Below are positions 5,649-13,658 of a stretch of 37,999 bases of DNA, piece by piece. Numbering within the stretch: the first letter of the stretch is position 1; every line of letters begins with the position of its first letter. Below the pieces are notes generated by a model that saw only the letters and a list, made by a program, of their open reading frames with translations, had not been told where the DNA came from and did not search any database. The translations under genes and the position numbers were made by a program. Source of the DNA: a virus. The stretch lies in the IMG/VR virus record IMGVR_UViG_3300008448_000256, positions 1-37,999 of that record; one strand, written 5' to 3'.

Positions 5649-5830
5649 GGCTCAAGGAACACCTGATAGGCCTTATTGAAGAAGGCAAACCACAAACACT
5701 CACCCTAGGAACAGCATATGCAAAACAAACAACTTTGGGACAGCGTAAAAGTCACCAATCCGTCAGCGGTCAAAAAGATCACCGGCAAGACGTACCAAGG
5801 CAACAGCCCAAAGCCTTATTGGCTCATTGA
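5645..5830 (+). CDS. Doubtful 61-codon frame overlapping the annealing protein gene
   Basis: ATGA-coupled start MRLKEHLIGLIEEGKPQTLT looks protein-like for about 25 residues, but the rest lies inside the next gene in another frame and becomes Gln/Arg/His-rich. It may be a short leader frame that couples ribosomes to the next gene. Confidence 0.2.
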   Translation: MRLKEHLIGLIEEGKPQTLTLGTAYAKQTTLGQRKSHQSVSGQKDHRQDVPRQQPKALLAH

Positions 5831-6377
5831 ACGCGCTACCGACACCTTTGGGCCTATCGGCATCGGCTGGGGCGTTGTGGTCAAGTCTGAGCGGTTTGAG
5901 CGGATGAGTGATACCGATGTGCTGCACGTTGCCGTGGTTTCTATCTGGTACATGCAAGACGGCAAGCGCTCCGAGACATTCGACCAGATGGGCGGCACAA
6001 AAGCAGCCTACATGAGCAGCAAGGGCACATTGGTTGTGGATGAGGACGCAGGCAAAAAGTCTGTCACTGACGCGATGGTCAAGTGCTTGTCAATGATCGG
6101 GTTCTGCGCCGACATTTTCAGCGGCATGTGGGACGACTCTAAATATGTGGAGTGGGCAGCGGAGCAATACGAGCCTAAGCCCGAAACACTAAGCGCGGAG
6201 CAAGTCGCCAACGTGGAAGCCTTAATTGGTGAAGTTGGGGCGAATAAGCCAAAGCTGCTGGAGTGGGTTTCTAAGGCGGCTGGCTGGCAAGTTAAGGCGC
6301 TGGAGGATGCCCCCGCAGAGGCTTACCCGCACATCGTCAAACAGCTTGAAGCAAAACGAAAGGTAGCCACAGCATGA
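5718..6377 (+). CDS. Single-strand annealing recombinase (Rad52/Sak-like)
   Basis: 219 aa. The first 150 residues (TYQGNSPKPYWLIERATDTF, GPIGIGWG, then ...GTLVVDEDAGKKSVTDAMVKCLSMIGFCADIF) resemble the Rad52/22-type annealing proteins of phages, including the conserved helix 'D--KKS-TDA--K-LS-LG---D-F'. These anneal ssDNA for phage recombination and circularisation. The C-terminal 60 residues form a separate helical region. It overlaps the Gp157 gene by four bases and lies near ssb, a normal recombination module. Confidence 0.8.
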   Translation: MQNKQLWDSVKVTNPSAVKKITGKTYQGNSPKPYWLIERATDTFGPIGIGWGVVVKSERFERMSDTDVLHVAVVSIWYMQDGKRSETFDQMGGTKAAYMSSKGTLVVDEDAGKKSVTDAMVKCLSMIGFCADIFSGMWDDSKYVEWAAEQYEPKPETLSAEQVANVEALIGEVGANKPKLLEWVSKAAGWQVKALEDAPAEAYPHIVKQLEAKRKVATA

Positions 6378-6883
6378 GCCTCCCTAGCCTTTACAGCCTA
6401 CGGGCTGAATATCAAGCCCTAGCCTACAAGCTGGCCGATATGGACATTGATGCAACCACTATTGCAGACACGATTGAAGCGTCTGGAATCATGGACAGCA
6501 TCGCAGAGAAGGGGCAAAACATCATCATGGTGTCGCGCTCCTTTGAGGCGCACATTGAAGCAATTGACGGCGAAATCAAGCGGCTCACCGCCTTAAAAAA
6601 GCACCGCCAAGCCACCGCCGACAAGCTGCGCGATTATCTGCTCACCAACATGCAGGCCGCAGAGATTGAGCGCATTGAAGGCCCGTTGATGACTATCAGC
6701 ATCCGCAACAACCCTGAGAGCGTTGAAGTGTTTGATAGCAACCAAGTGCCAGCCGAGTACATGCGGACGCCTGAGCCGCCACCAGCAGCACCAGACAAGA
6801 CAGCAATCAAGGCAGCAATCAAGAGCGGCAAGGAAATCGCCGGTTGCCGTCTTACCCGTACCCAAAAACTTCACATCGCATAA
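6374..6883 (+). CDS. Gp157 family protein
   Basis: 169 aa with a long helical N-terminus and the family signature around 95-130 (EGPLMTISIRNNPESVEVF...VPAEYM) and 145-165 (KTAIKAAIKSGKEIAGCRL). Siphovirus Gp157 proteins sit beside SSB and annealing proteins and were first linked to resistance against phage Sfi infection; their biochemical role is unclear. Coupled by ATGA to the annealing protein gene. Confidence 0.9.
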   Translation: MSLPSLYSLRAEYQALAYKLADMDIDATTIADTIEASGIMDSIAEKGQNIIMVSRSFEAHIEAIDGEIKRLTALKKHRQATADKLRDYLLTNMQAAEIERIEGPLMTISIRNNPESVEVFDSNQVPAEYMRTPEPPPAAPDKTAIKAAIKSGKEIAGCRLTRTQKLHIA

Positions 6884-6892
6884 GGAACCCAC

Positions 6893-7309
6893 ATGAACAA
6901 CATCACAGTAGCAGGCCAATTGGGGCGAGACGCTGAAGTCCGATTTTTGCAAGACGGCAGCGCCGTTGCTAACTTTAGCGTTGCCGACTCTCAAGGGCGC
7001 GAGAAGCCCACGATCTGGTGGAACTGCTCATTGTTCGGCAAACGCGCTGAATCGCTGGCTCCGTACCTCATGAAGGGCCAAGCCGTGACGGTAAGCGGAA
7101 ACATTACGGAGCGCGAGTACCAAAAGGACGGCGTAACCCATAAGGCTATGGATTTGCGCGTCAATGACGTTGCATTGCAGGGCGGCAAGCGCGAAGAAGG
7201 CGCAGCACCGATGAAGAAGCCCAGCCAAGACGCAGCAAAGGCACGACAAGCGCCAAAGCAGGCCACGCAAGGTAGCGGATTCGATGACTTCGAAGACCCG
7301 CCCTTCTGA
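6893..7309 (+). CDS. ssb: Single-stranded DNA-binding protein
   Basis: 138 aa. Residues 1-105 form the SSB OB-fold (NNITVAGQLGRDAEVRFLQD, then NFSVADSQ, WWNCSLFGKRAESL, VTVSGNITEREYQKDG); a flexible linker and the acidic tip DDFEDPPF follow, the standard SSB protein-interaction tail. It protects ssDNA during phage replication and recombination. A terminator follows directly. Confidence 0.95.
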   Translation: MNNITVAGQLGRDAEVRFLQDGSAVANFSVADSQGREKPTIWWNCSLFGKRAESLAPYLMKGQAVTVSGNITEREYQKDGVTHKAMDLRVNDVALQGGKREEGAAPMKKPSQDAAKARQAPKQATQGSGFDDFEDPPF

Positions 7310-7333
7310 CGCCTAACCAAATCAAGTAACTAA

Positions 7334-7364
7334 AAAGGGGCGGCATGTGTCGCCCTTTCTTTTT
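7334..7364 (+). terminator. Terminator after ssb
   Basis: AAAGGG-G-CG (7334-7342) pairs with CGCCCTTT (7351-7358), then CTTTTT. Confidence 0.85.
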
Positions 7365-7375
7365 GAGAGTAGACG

Positions 7376-8032
7376 ATGCGATTAATTGAATGGTCAGACG
7401 CAGACCGCGAAACATTGAGAACCATGCGAACACAAGGCGACAGCTATAGAGCAATCAGTGATGTTCTGAAGCGCCCCCAAAGCTGCTTGATTCAAGCCTG
7501 CAAACGGTTTGACATTCACGCCCCGCAGGTTCTGGCAACCGATGAAATGGTTGTTGAAATCTGCAAGACAAAAGAGGGCATGAAGGTGCAAGAAATCTCG
7601 CACAAGGTAAACAAAAGCCCTTCCCGAATGATTGCCGTAGTCCGCAATCTGACAAACGCAGGACGCCTATTTAAAGGCGGTTCTCGCAAGTATCCGCGCT
7701 ATTTCTTTGACGAAGAAGACGCCAAGGCCTACGACATAAAGCGGAAAGAAGAAACCCGCAACAAGGCCCGAGAGGTTCAGCGCGAGAAGAGGGCCAAGGC
7801 ACAGAAACCCGCACCAGCGAAGAAGCTGACCGACAAGAAGCCTGTGCAGATTCACATCACCAGCAAGGCAAAGCAACCCGCCGCGCCGGTAAACGCAAAG
7901 ATCGTGTGGCCGGAGCATGTCGCCGTGCAGGTCATCCCGACGCCGCCGCCTCGGTTTGCTTTTACCCCGCCTGCCGGTTGGCGCGGACAAATAACGCACG
8001 ACTGGCTAGACCGACGCTTGGGGGCTGCATGA
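7376..8032 (+). CDS. HTH DNA-binding protein with basic tail
   Basis: 218 aa. Residues 1-50 (LRTMRTQGDSYRAISDVLKR) are a Myb/GcrA-like helix-turn-helix, and 60-105 (VQEISHKVNKSPSRMIAVVR) look like a second winged-helix. Then comes a Lys/Arg/Glu-rich coiled segment and a Pro/Ala-rich linker, ending in a conserved-looking WRGQITHDWLDRRLG tail. A regulator or nucleoid-type protein is likely. Exact role unknown. Confidence 0.75.
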   Translation: MRLIEWSDADRETLRTMRTQGDSYRAISDVLKRPQSCLIQACKRFDIHAPQVLATDEMVVEICKTKEGMKVQEISHKVNKSPSRMIAVVRNLTNAGRLFKGGSRKYPRYFFDEEDAKAYDIKRKEETRNKAREVQREKRAKAQKPAPAKKLTDKKPVQIHITSKAKQPAAPVNAKIVWPEHVAVQVIPTPPPRFAFTPPAGWRGQITHDWLDRRLGAA

Positions 8033-8088
8033 ACTGGTGGCCCGTAACTGACGAAGACAAAACGCCCATTGGGCCGCAAGACGTATGA
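8029..8088 (+). CDS. Micro-ORF, 19 aa
   Basis: ATGA-coupled start, MNWWPVTDEDKTPIGPQDV, ending 9 bases before the next ATG. Supported only by coupling and protein-like composition. Confidence 0.3.
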   Translation: MNWWPVTDEDKTPIGPQDV

Positions 8089-8097
8089 GGGGTTGAT

Positions 8098-8403
8098 ATG
8101 AGCTTACCGAGTGATGAAGAAAAAGCAGCATTTGAGTTCGTTTTAGACGCATTGGAAAAGGCGGAGGCTTTTGCGCTTGCTGTTGGATATTGGGAACTGC
8201 GAGATAAGACTTCTGCTGCCGCCGCAAAACTCTACGAAGTACGCGCACAGGGATTTGCACAGGGAGCAGCGGCACAGCTTGCGGAGAAGCCTACTTGCTG
8301 GGTTACTCCCGATGGCGAGGGCTTCCGCATGCGACTGTCGCCACCCGTTAACGCCGTTCCTTTGGGGTGGCAGGAACTCTACACACGGAGGGAAGCCAAA
8401 TGA
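8098..8403 (+). CDS. Hypothetical early protein
   Basis: 101 aa: an N-terminal helix rich in Ala/Glu, an AAAAKLYEVRAQGFAQG helix, then WVTPDGEGFRMRLSPP and a PLGWQELYTRREA tail. This tail style is common in small phage proteins of this operon type. ATG after GAGGGGTTGAT; ends in an ATGA overlap. Confidence 0.7.
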   Translation: MSLPSDEEKAAFEFVLDALEKAEAFALAVGYWELRDKTSAAAAKLYEVRAQGFAQGAAAQLAEKPTCWVTPDGEGFRMRLSPPVNAVPLGWQELYTRREAK

Positions 8404-8630
8404 CCAAGCAAAAGCTGACGAAATGGTTTCCCGACTCAGTTGAACCAGTGTGCAGTGGCGTGTATGAGGTGCGTTTTCCGACCAGCCGCGGTCGGCTTTA
8501 CTCACGCTGGCATAAGGGGGTTTGGCGATCAATTTCACCTAGCAAAAGCGATGCAGCCAAGATCGAAATAACATCATTTTGCGCAAAAACATTTCATGGG
8601 CAAATGCAGTGGAGAGGGATAGCCAAATGA
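8400..8630 (+). CDS. Hypothetical early protein
   Basis: 76 aa, MTKQKLTKWFPDSVEPVCSG, with GVYEVRF...YSRWHKGVWRSI, a small beta-rich layout with alternating aromatics. ATGA overlaps at both ends. No function known. Confidence 0.7.
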   Translation: MTKQKLTKWFPDSVEPVCSGVYEVRFPTSRGRLYSRWHKGVWRSISPSKSDAAKIEITSFCAKTFHGQMQWRGIAK

Positions 8631-8944
8631 CACAAGAACTGCGAAAGCTGGCTGACGATTTGTTGTTTACCGGTCGATACGGCAACGAATCAGAGGAACA
8701 GGCGTCTAAGCGTCGAGTTGCTAGGAATAAAGAGGCATCAATCGCAATCCTTGAGCTGCTAGACAGGCTGGAGAAGGCTGAGAAAGATGCGAAGCTGTGG
8801 CGCAATCTCTGCGACTTGATAAACGATGACCAAGTAAGCGTCACCTTCTACGGGCGAGTCAACACCCTCAATACCGGCCTTGAGGTTCACGACTCTGGCG
8901 ACTTGCACGACGAACTTGATATTGCAATGGAGGCAAGCAAATGA
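8627..8944 (+). CDS. Hypothetical early protein
   Basis: 105 aa from ATG 8627; helix-rich first half (LDRLEKAEKDAKLWRNLCDL, coiled-coil-like) and a short beta-like second half (VSVTFYGRVNTLNTGLEVHD). Coupled on both sides by ATGA overlaps. Confidence 0.7.
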   Translation: MTQELRKLADDLLFTGRYGNESEEQASKRRVARNKEASIAILELLDRLEKAEKDAKLWRNLCDLINDDQVSVTFYGRVNTLNTGLEVHDSGDLHDELDIAMEASK

Positions 8945-9567
8945 CCGACTACAAAAGCACGATTGCAGAACTGCGCTACTTGGCAGATTGGGCGAAGCAT
9001 CACTTGGACAAGGCGAAGATTGCCAACGACGCCGCAGAAGCTATTGAGGCGCTGCAAGCTGAGAACGAGCGGCTAGAAGCCGAGGCAGAGGAAAACGCCG
9101 TTTGGCCGCAGTGGGCTGAAAGAGCGCTTAAAGCCATTCGCAAGCAAACTGGCAATGATGGCTTTTTCGATATGACCGAAGGCGTTGACCTACCTGTAGA
9201 ACTGGATGAATGCCTTGAAACTTTGGAAGCTGTCATCAAAGAACGAACTGCCGAGCGCGACGCCCTTCAATCCCGATTGGACGCTATGGGCAAGGGGGAG
9301 GCAATCTACCAATTCAAGCGAGGTGACGGAAGCTGGTTTGACCAGACGAAAGCCAGCTATGACTACAACGTTAAGTGTGGCGTTTCAGGGCTTCGCATTG
9401 TGTACGCAGCGCCCAAGGCGCTGGCACTGGACGTTGATTGGCTTGCAAACGTAATTCGCCAAGTTGACGGCAATCACAAGCTTGGTGCGGGTGCGCTGGC
9501 TGAAAAGATTGTTGAGGCGATTGCCGCTAACGGAATCCACGCAAAGGGAGGCCATCATGAGCCATGA
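8941..9567 (+). CDS. Coiled-coil hypothetical early protein
   Basis: 208 aa. Residues 30-60 and 90-120 form coiled-coil-like Glu/Ala-rich helices; the middle carries GDGSWFDQTKASYDYNVKCG, and the C-terminus is helical. Such mosaic proteins are frequent in prophage early operons. The ATG overlaps the previous stop. Confidence 0.7.
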   Translation: MTDYKSTIAELRYLADWAKHHLDKAKIANDAAEAIEALQAENERLEAEAEENAVWPQWAERALKAIRKQTGNDGFFDMTEGVDLPVELDECLETLEAVIKERTAERDALQSRLDAMGKGEAIYQFKRGDGSWFDQTKASYDYNVKCGVSGLRIVYAAPKALALDVDWLANVIRQVDGNHKLGAGALAEKIVEAIAANGIHAKGGHHEP

Positions 9568-9823
9568 GATTGATGACGTTGACCGCGAGTTGCTTGCAAA
9601 GGTTTCAAAAGCCCTTGCGTATTACAGCAACGGCGACCCATTGAGAGACTTTTTAGGGCTAGATGAAATTGCTGAGGCTTTGGAATTGCTGATGCGTGTT
9701 ATCCCAGCAGGCGACCGTACTGAGGCAATTCAGGCATTTGTGACGGAGTACCGGAGCGGCTACGAAAAAGAGCCGAGTGCAGAGATGGTGAGAGCAGCGG
9801 GAGGCCAGCATGAAGATGCCTGA
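9557..9823 (+). CDS. Hypothetical early protein
   Basis: 88 aa from the ATG at 9557, within the last codons of the previous gene; MSHEIDDVDRELLAKVSKAL then LDEIAEALELLMRVIPAGDR. Helical and acidic. Overlaps the next gene by 14 bases. Confidence 0.65.
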   Translation: MSHEIDDVDRELLAKVSKALAYYSNGDPLRDFLGLDEIAEALELLMRVIPAGDRTEAIQAFVTEYRSGYEKEPSAEMVRAAGGQHEDA

Positions 9824-10064
9824 GCCTATCGCAACCGTTACCGACAACTTTGCTACCGACTTCAGTGAAATCAGCCGGACATGGCAGAGGCCGATTCCAG
9901 TTGGCACGAAGCTCTACGACAAGCAAGCCCTGATCGACTTGCTGGAGGCTGCTGCGTTGGCGGTGCTACTACAAGCCGGTGATCGAGCCGAATTCGATGC
10001 GGGCGAGCAACGGGCATTTGTGTACGCAAAGAATGCGATCACAAAACTGAAGGAAAAGCTATGA
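9810..10064 (+). CDS. Hypothetical early protein
   Basis: 84 aa: MKMPEPIATVTDN, then RTWQRPIPVGTKLYDKQALI, a 'PVGTKLY' segment common in small proteins of phage early operons, followed by an Ala-rich helix. ATGA overlap with the next gene. Confidence 0.65.
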   Translation: MKMPEPIATVTDNFATDFSEISRTWQRPIPVGTKLYDKQALIDLLEAAALAVLLQAGDRAEFDAGEQRAFVYAKNAITKLKEKL

Positions 10065-10315
10065 CCACCAAAGACGTGCGAATTGCCGTTGTTTGCACCG
10101 CTGGCTTGCTGAACACATCAGTGATCGCAGCACTGGCAGCAAAAGGCATATCCGTTGAACTGGAAGGTGAGCGCGTGCTGACGGAGGCAAGCCCTGAGCC
10201 GCTGCGCCTTTCAAACCTGCGCGACCCCGAACCAATCGGCCCTTGGTGGGAACCGCACACCGGCAAGAAAAAGGCTCAGTGGAAGCAGGAAGCCTACGGG
10301 AGAAAACTCAAATGA
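10061..10315 (+). CDS. Hypothetical early protein
   Basis: 84 aa, MTTKDVRIAVVCTAGLLNTS. The first 17 bases are identical to those of the next gene (10312). The C-terminal half is Pro/Trp/Lys-rich (GPWWEPHTGKKKAQWKQEAY). No family recognised. Confidence 0.65.
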   Translation: MTTKDVRIAVVCTAGLLNTSVIAALAAKGISVELEGERVLTEASPEPLRLSNLRDPEPIGPWWEPHTGKKKAQWKQEAYGRKLK

Positions 10316-11427
10316 CCACCAAAGACGTATTAGCACTGGCGCTGGAGGCGCACAAAAAACTCATTCGCGCATATGTGAACCTTTTGGAAACGGGGCGTGA
10401 TCGCATCATTTCTCATGGCGGCACTTGCGACTCTGTGGAGCAGATGGAAGCCAGCGACCCAGCATTGCGCGAGGCACGGGAAGCCATCACCGCCATCAAG
10501 CAAGCACAGGGGGGCGGATGGTCTGACGACCAAATGATTAGCTTTGCTGGAATGATCCTACTGCAACGCGATCATGCAGACAGCATTGAGCAACGACTGA
10601 ACCTCTGGAAGCGGCATAACAAGCCACAAGGCAGCGCGCAAATTCAGGCGGAGCCAGCAAAAAATGGTGAGCAAGAATTCAAAAAATACTTGAAAGATTG
10701 CACGGTGTGCAGCATCGAACCGGATATTGCAGGGGCCTTCCATGCCGGATTTCTTGCAGCCGCCAACCTCCAAGCCATCAAGCAAGCTATCACACCAGAA
10801 ACCGTAAACGCTGCACCGCCCGAGGCGTCGGCTATCACAGCGGGAAACGGACAAGCGCAAGAGCCGGTTGGAATTGCAATGGTACTGGTTGACCGTGAGG
10901 TGCTGGTGCGCGCAAAGACTGCCCTAAAGGAATCGCTTGAAAGCTTCAAAGCACTCGAAAAAACTGGCGTGTGTGGCGTTGATGATTGGGAGGCAGGTGC
11001 GCTGGTTAAGCAGTCACGCAATGAAATTAGCGCGGCTCTGTCAGCACCCAAGCAAGCGCAAGAGTCGGTGGAGTCCGAGTACAAGCGCGGATTTAACGAC
11101 GGGATGAACGAAGCCCCGACAGGAGATTGCTGGGTTCGCGCGGTTGACGAGGCTATGGTTGGCGCACACCTTGGAGTGGCAGACATGGCTGACGACTACG
11201 GCACGGCCAAAAAGAAACTAAACGACCTAATTTGCTGGCATGTCGAAGTAGCCCAAGAGCCAGCACCCAAGCAAGCGGAGCCCGAAGGCTACAAGCTGGT
11301 GCCGGTGGAGCCTACGCTTGGAATGCTGTACGCCATGCAAAACGATTGCGACATCATGCCGCAGAGGGGTAAGCGCGTCTGGGCAACTCTGCTTGCAGCC
11401 GCGCCAACTCCACCGGAGGCGGCATGA
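10312..11427 (+). CDS. Large mosaic hypothetical early protein
   Basis: 371 aa from ATG 10312. N-terminus MTTKDVLALALEAHKKLIRA; several Ala/Gln-rich linkers (AITAIKQAQ, APKQAQESVE, APKQAE) join helical blocks; the C-terminus has YKLVPVEPTLGMLYAMQND...WATLLAAAP, an 'LVPVEPT-x-MLAAAP' module common in phage hypothetical proteins. It looks assembled from repeated exchangeable pieces. No catalytic motif is seen. ATGA overlaps at both ends. Confidence 0.7.
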   Translation: MTTKDVLALALEAHKKLIRAYVNLLETGRDRIISHGGTCDSVEQMEASDPALREAREAITAIKQAQGGGWSDDQMISFAGMILLQRDHADSIEQRLNLWKRHNKPQGSAQIQAEPAKNGEQEFKKYLKDCTVCSIEPDIAGAFHAGFLAAANLQAIKQAITPETVNAAPPEASAITAGNGQAQEPVGIAMVLVDREVLVRAKTALKESLESFKALEKTGVCGVDDWEAGALVKQSRNEISAALSAPKQAQESVESEYKRGFNDGMNEAPTGDCWVRAVDEAMVGAHLGVADMADDYGTAKKKLNDLICWHVEVAQEPAPKQAEPEGYKLVPVEPTLGMLYAMQNDCDIMPQRGKRVWATLLAAAPTPPEAA

Positions 11428-11546
11428 CACCAAGGCTAATCAAATTTTATGCAACTGTTGCTTTATTCAATCGCCGGTCTGAAGCGCGAAGCAAGCAACG
11501 ATACGCAGCCAAGCGGGTTCGATGGATTCGCGGGTTTGGGGGCTAA
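11424..11546 (+). CDS. Small basic protein, 40 aa
   Basis: ATGA-coupled start MTPRLIKFYATVALFNRRSE, then Arg/Lys-rich. Ends 4 bases before the next ATG. The high Arg content suggests nucleic-acid or membrane contact; function unknown. Confidence 0.45.
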   Translation: MTPRLIKFYATVALFNRRSEARSKQRYAAKRVRWIRGFGG

Positions 11547-11550
11547 TGAC

Positions 11551-11871
11551 ATGACCGACATCATCAAACTGGCTAGAGAGTCAGAGCTAAATAAAGAGCT
11601 TTGGTTGACGAACGAATGCAAGTCACGGCTTGAGCGCTTTGCGGAGCTTGTAGCCGCACAGGAGCGGGAGGCCTTCAAAAACGCCGTCTATGTGGCAATC
11701 ACGATGCTGTTTGACAGCCACCGCGATGACGTGGCGCGGACATTCAGCATTGCAGAGCTTCAGCGCATTGCAGACCACACCGACGCGCTGGGCAATGAAC
11801 AGGTAGAGAACATTTACCGCGCTGCGTTTGACAAGTTCGACGCAGCACGGGCAAAGGAGCAGACACCATGA
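11551..11871 (+). CDS. Hypothetical early protein
   Basis: 106 aa from ATG 11551: MTDIIKLARESELNKELWLT, then LERFAELVAAQEREAFKNAV, a helix widely seen in phage proteins of the 'ERFAxLVAAxERE' type. Coupled to the next gene by ATGA. Confidence 0.7.
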   Translation: MTDIIKLARESELNKELWLTNECKSRLERFAELVAAQEREAFKNAVYVAITMLFDSHRDDVARTFSIAELQRIADHTDALGNEQVENIYRAAFDKFDAARAKEQTP

Positions 11872-12125
11872 GCCTAATCGTCAATTTTTTTGCGGCTCGG
11901 CGCAGTCGCCTACCCTTTGGGCTAGCGTTTAAACGTGCGCAGTGCATATCAAGCAACCACGCCGAAAACACTGATTGGGAAGCTGTGGAGAAAAAGCGCT
12001 TTGAGTATCACCCGCAAAACGATAGTCAATTCATCTTCACGGCAAACCTGAGCAAATGCAGCAATTGCGGATTGCACTTTGTTGATACGGGTTTTGAATC
12101 AAGGAGTTTTACACATGGCAAGTGA
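11868..12125 (+). CDS. Hypothetical protein with C-terminal Cys pair
   Basis: 85 aa. Basic N-terminus (MSLIVNFFAARRSRLPFGLA), a central acidic stretch and NLSKCSNCGLHFVDTGF near the end, one CxxC pair plus His, suggestive of a partial zinc site. Overlaps the next gene by 11 bases. Confidence 0.55.
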   Translation: MSLIVNFFAARRSRLPFGLAFKRAQCISSNHAENTDWEAVEKKRFEYHPQNDSQFIFTANLSKCSNCGLHFVDTGFESRSFTHGK

Positions 12126-12258
12126 CGGCGGCAAGGGCGACAAGCAGCGCCCGACAAATCACGAAGCATTCAGCAAAGCCTTTAAGCGCATCTTCGGCAA
12201 GAAGCCAAGCGATGAACAGCAGAAGGCATACGAGCAGCAACAAGGAGAGAGCAAATGA
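12115..12258 (+). CDS. Small hydrophilic protein, 47 aa
   Basis: MASDGGKGDKQRPTNHEAFS..., Lys/Gln/Glu-rich, with AAGGAG eight bases before the ATG and an ATGA overlap with the excisionase-like gene. No known family. Confidence 0.6.
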   Translation: MASDGGKGDKQRPTNHEAFSKAFKRIFGKKPSDEQQKAYEQQQGESK

Positions 12259-12452
12259 CCGAGAAAGTATTGATGCGCGATAAGGAAGCCGCAAAGCTGT
12301 TGGGCATCGGAAGAACGACGCTATGGAACAACGTCAAGAAAGGCGAAGCACCCGCCCCTGTAAAGTTCGGCGGCGCTACTCGCTGGCGGGTTGCTGATCT
12401 GCTTGCGTTTGTAGCCAATTTGCCCACCACGTCATCAACTCCCGCCTCTTAG
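12255..12452 (+). CDS. AlpA/excisionase-like HTH protein
   Basis: 65 aa; MTEKVLMRDKEAAKLLGIGR, then TTLWNNVKKGEAPAPVKFGG and TRWRVADLLAFVANL: the AlpA/MerR-like winged-helix seen in Xis-type proteins, with 'LGIGRTTLWNNVKKG' as the recognition helix and the 'P-PVKFGGATRWR' wing. It is the last gene of the early operon, and its 3' end overlaps the integrase 3' end by 77 bases tail to tail, fitting directionality control of integration or control of int. Confidence 0.85.
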   Translation: MTEKVLMRDKEAAKLLGIGRTTLWNNVKKGEAPAPVKFGGATRWRVADLLAFVANLPTTSSTPAS

Positions 12453-13521
12453 GTAGGTACTGCGCACGGTTGTACGCTGCGCGAACTTCATCCGTTTCCT
12501 TGTGGGAAAGCTGGCGCTCTATCACGTCATGAGCAAACCCTGAATGCTCGTTCAAGACGGTAGACGCCAGCGCCCTGAAGCCGTGCGCAGTCATACGGCC
12601 ACGGTAGCCCAAGCGGTACAGGGCAAAAAGTAGCGTGTTTTCGCTAATCGGTGATTTAGGCTTTAACGGGGAAGCCAGCACGAATTGCTTATCCCCGTTT
12701 ATCAATTCCAGCCCTTTCAAAATATTTTGGGCTGCGTCACTCAGGGGAACCACATGCGGTTTTCCCATCTTCATTCGCTCTTCTGGAATCACCCAGACAG
12801 TGCCACCTTCTTTTAATTCACCCCACTCCATAAGCCGTAGCTCAGTAGGTCGCACGAACACATGCGCCAGAAACTGCAAGCCCAAGCGCGTCACCGGCTC
12901 GTCGTAGTCCTTAATCTGCCGGAGTAGCGCCCCCGCCTCATCGGGAGGGATTGACGCCATCGGCGCTTTAGTCTTTCGCGCCTGGAGCACCCGCACCAGA
13001 TTGGATGCCGGATGGTTTTCCAATATGCCAGCGTCTAGCGCGTAATCAAACACCATGCCAATACGCCCCGCCACTCTATGCGCGGTTTCGTTCACGCCCG
13101 TAGCCTGCACCGCCTGCACCACAGAAACAAGCTCAGAGCGCGTCAGGGCTGTGATTGATGCATTGCCTATACGCGGGAAAACAAAGCGCTCCAAGCTGTT
13201 TACGACCTGAATCTGATGCTTCCCATTAGATAGAGTGGGCAGCTTCAATTGGAGCCAATCACGCGCCACGGCTTCAAACGTCACCACCTTGACCGGCTGC
13301 ACTTCCTTTGCCCCCAAATGCGCTTTACGGGCATCGGCAAGGCTCATTTCAGGATAGCGGCCATAGGTGCGCGTGGCCTGCTTTCCAGCCTTGGTGTAGT
13401 TCGCCCTCCAACTCTTGCCACCAGCGGGAGACACGAACAGGTACAGCCCCGCGCCGTCTGTGAGCTTGTAGGGCTTGTCCTTGGGTTTGGCTGCTTCAAC
13501 AGCTTTTACGGTAAGAGTCAT
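12376..13521 (-). CDS. int: Tyrosine-type integrase, P4 family
   Basis: 381 aa from ATG 13521 (AAGG eight bases upstream); the upstream extension is rejected. N-terminal arm-binding domain of the P4/DUF4102 type (MTLTVKAVEAAKPKDKPYKL...DGAGLYLFV), SAM-like core about 95-190, and a catalytic domain with VRPTELR (Arg), AHGFRALAS (His-x-x-Arg), QLSHKE (His) and AAYNRAQY (Tyr nucleophile). It inserts phage DNA at attB, often a tRNA gene. Read opposite to the excisionase-like gene; repeated TACCAT sites lie just upstream. Confidence 0.95.
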   Translation of the reverse strand: MTLTVKAVEAAKPKDKPYKLTDGAGLYLFVSPAGGKSWRANYTKAGKQATRTYGRYPEMSLADARKAHLGAKEVQPVKVVTFEAVARDWLQLKLPTLSNGKHQIQVVNSLERFVFPRIGNASITALTRSELVSVVQAVQATGVNETAHRVAGRIGMVFDYALDAGILENHPASNLVRVLQARKTKAPMASIPPDEAGALLRQIKDYDEPVTRLGLQFLAHVFVRPTELRLMEWGELKEGGTVWVIPEERMKMGKPHVVPLSDAAQNILKGLELINGDKQFVLASPLKPKSPISENTLLFALYRLGYRGRMTAHGFRALASTVLNEHSGFAHDVIERQLSHKETDEVRAAYNRAQYLPKRRELMTWWANWLQTQADQQPASE

Positions 13522-13586
13522 GGTATCGCCTTGAGTCCGTACCATGCGAAATACCATACTTGGCGGCTGGCTGGCATGGTATCGCG
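13519..13586. promoter_or_regulatory. Cluster of TACCAT repeats upstream of int
   Basis: CATGGTATCGCC (13519-13530), TACCATGCGA (13540-13549), ATACCATAC (13551-13559) and GCATGGTATCGCG (13574-13586): four copies of a TACCAT core in both orientations. They could be AlpA-type operator sites controlling int or integrase arm sites. Confidence 0.55.
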
Positions 13587-13624
13587 CTGTACTAAAGCGA
13601 ACGATTATGAACCACTGCCCCAAT

Positions 13625-13658
13625 GAAAAAGCCCCTTTCCTTGGGAGGATTGGGGCTT
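13625..13658 (-). terminator. Terminator of the late operon
   Basis: AAGCCCC (13629-13635) pairs with GGGGCTT (13652-13658), with an inner CCT/AGG stem; on the minus strand it is followed by TTTTTC. It lies downstream of the last late gene and upstream of int. Confidence 0.85.
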
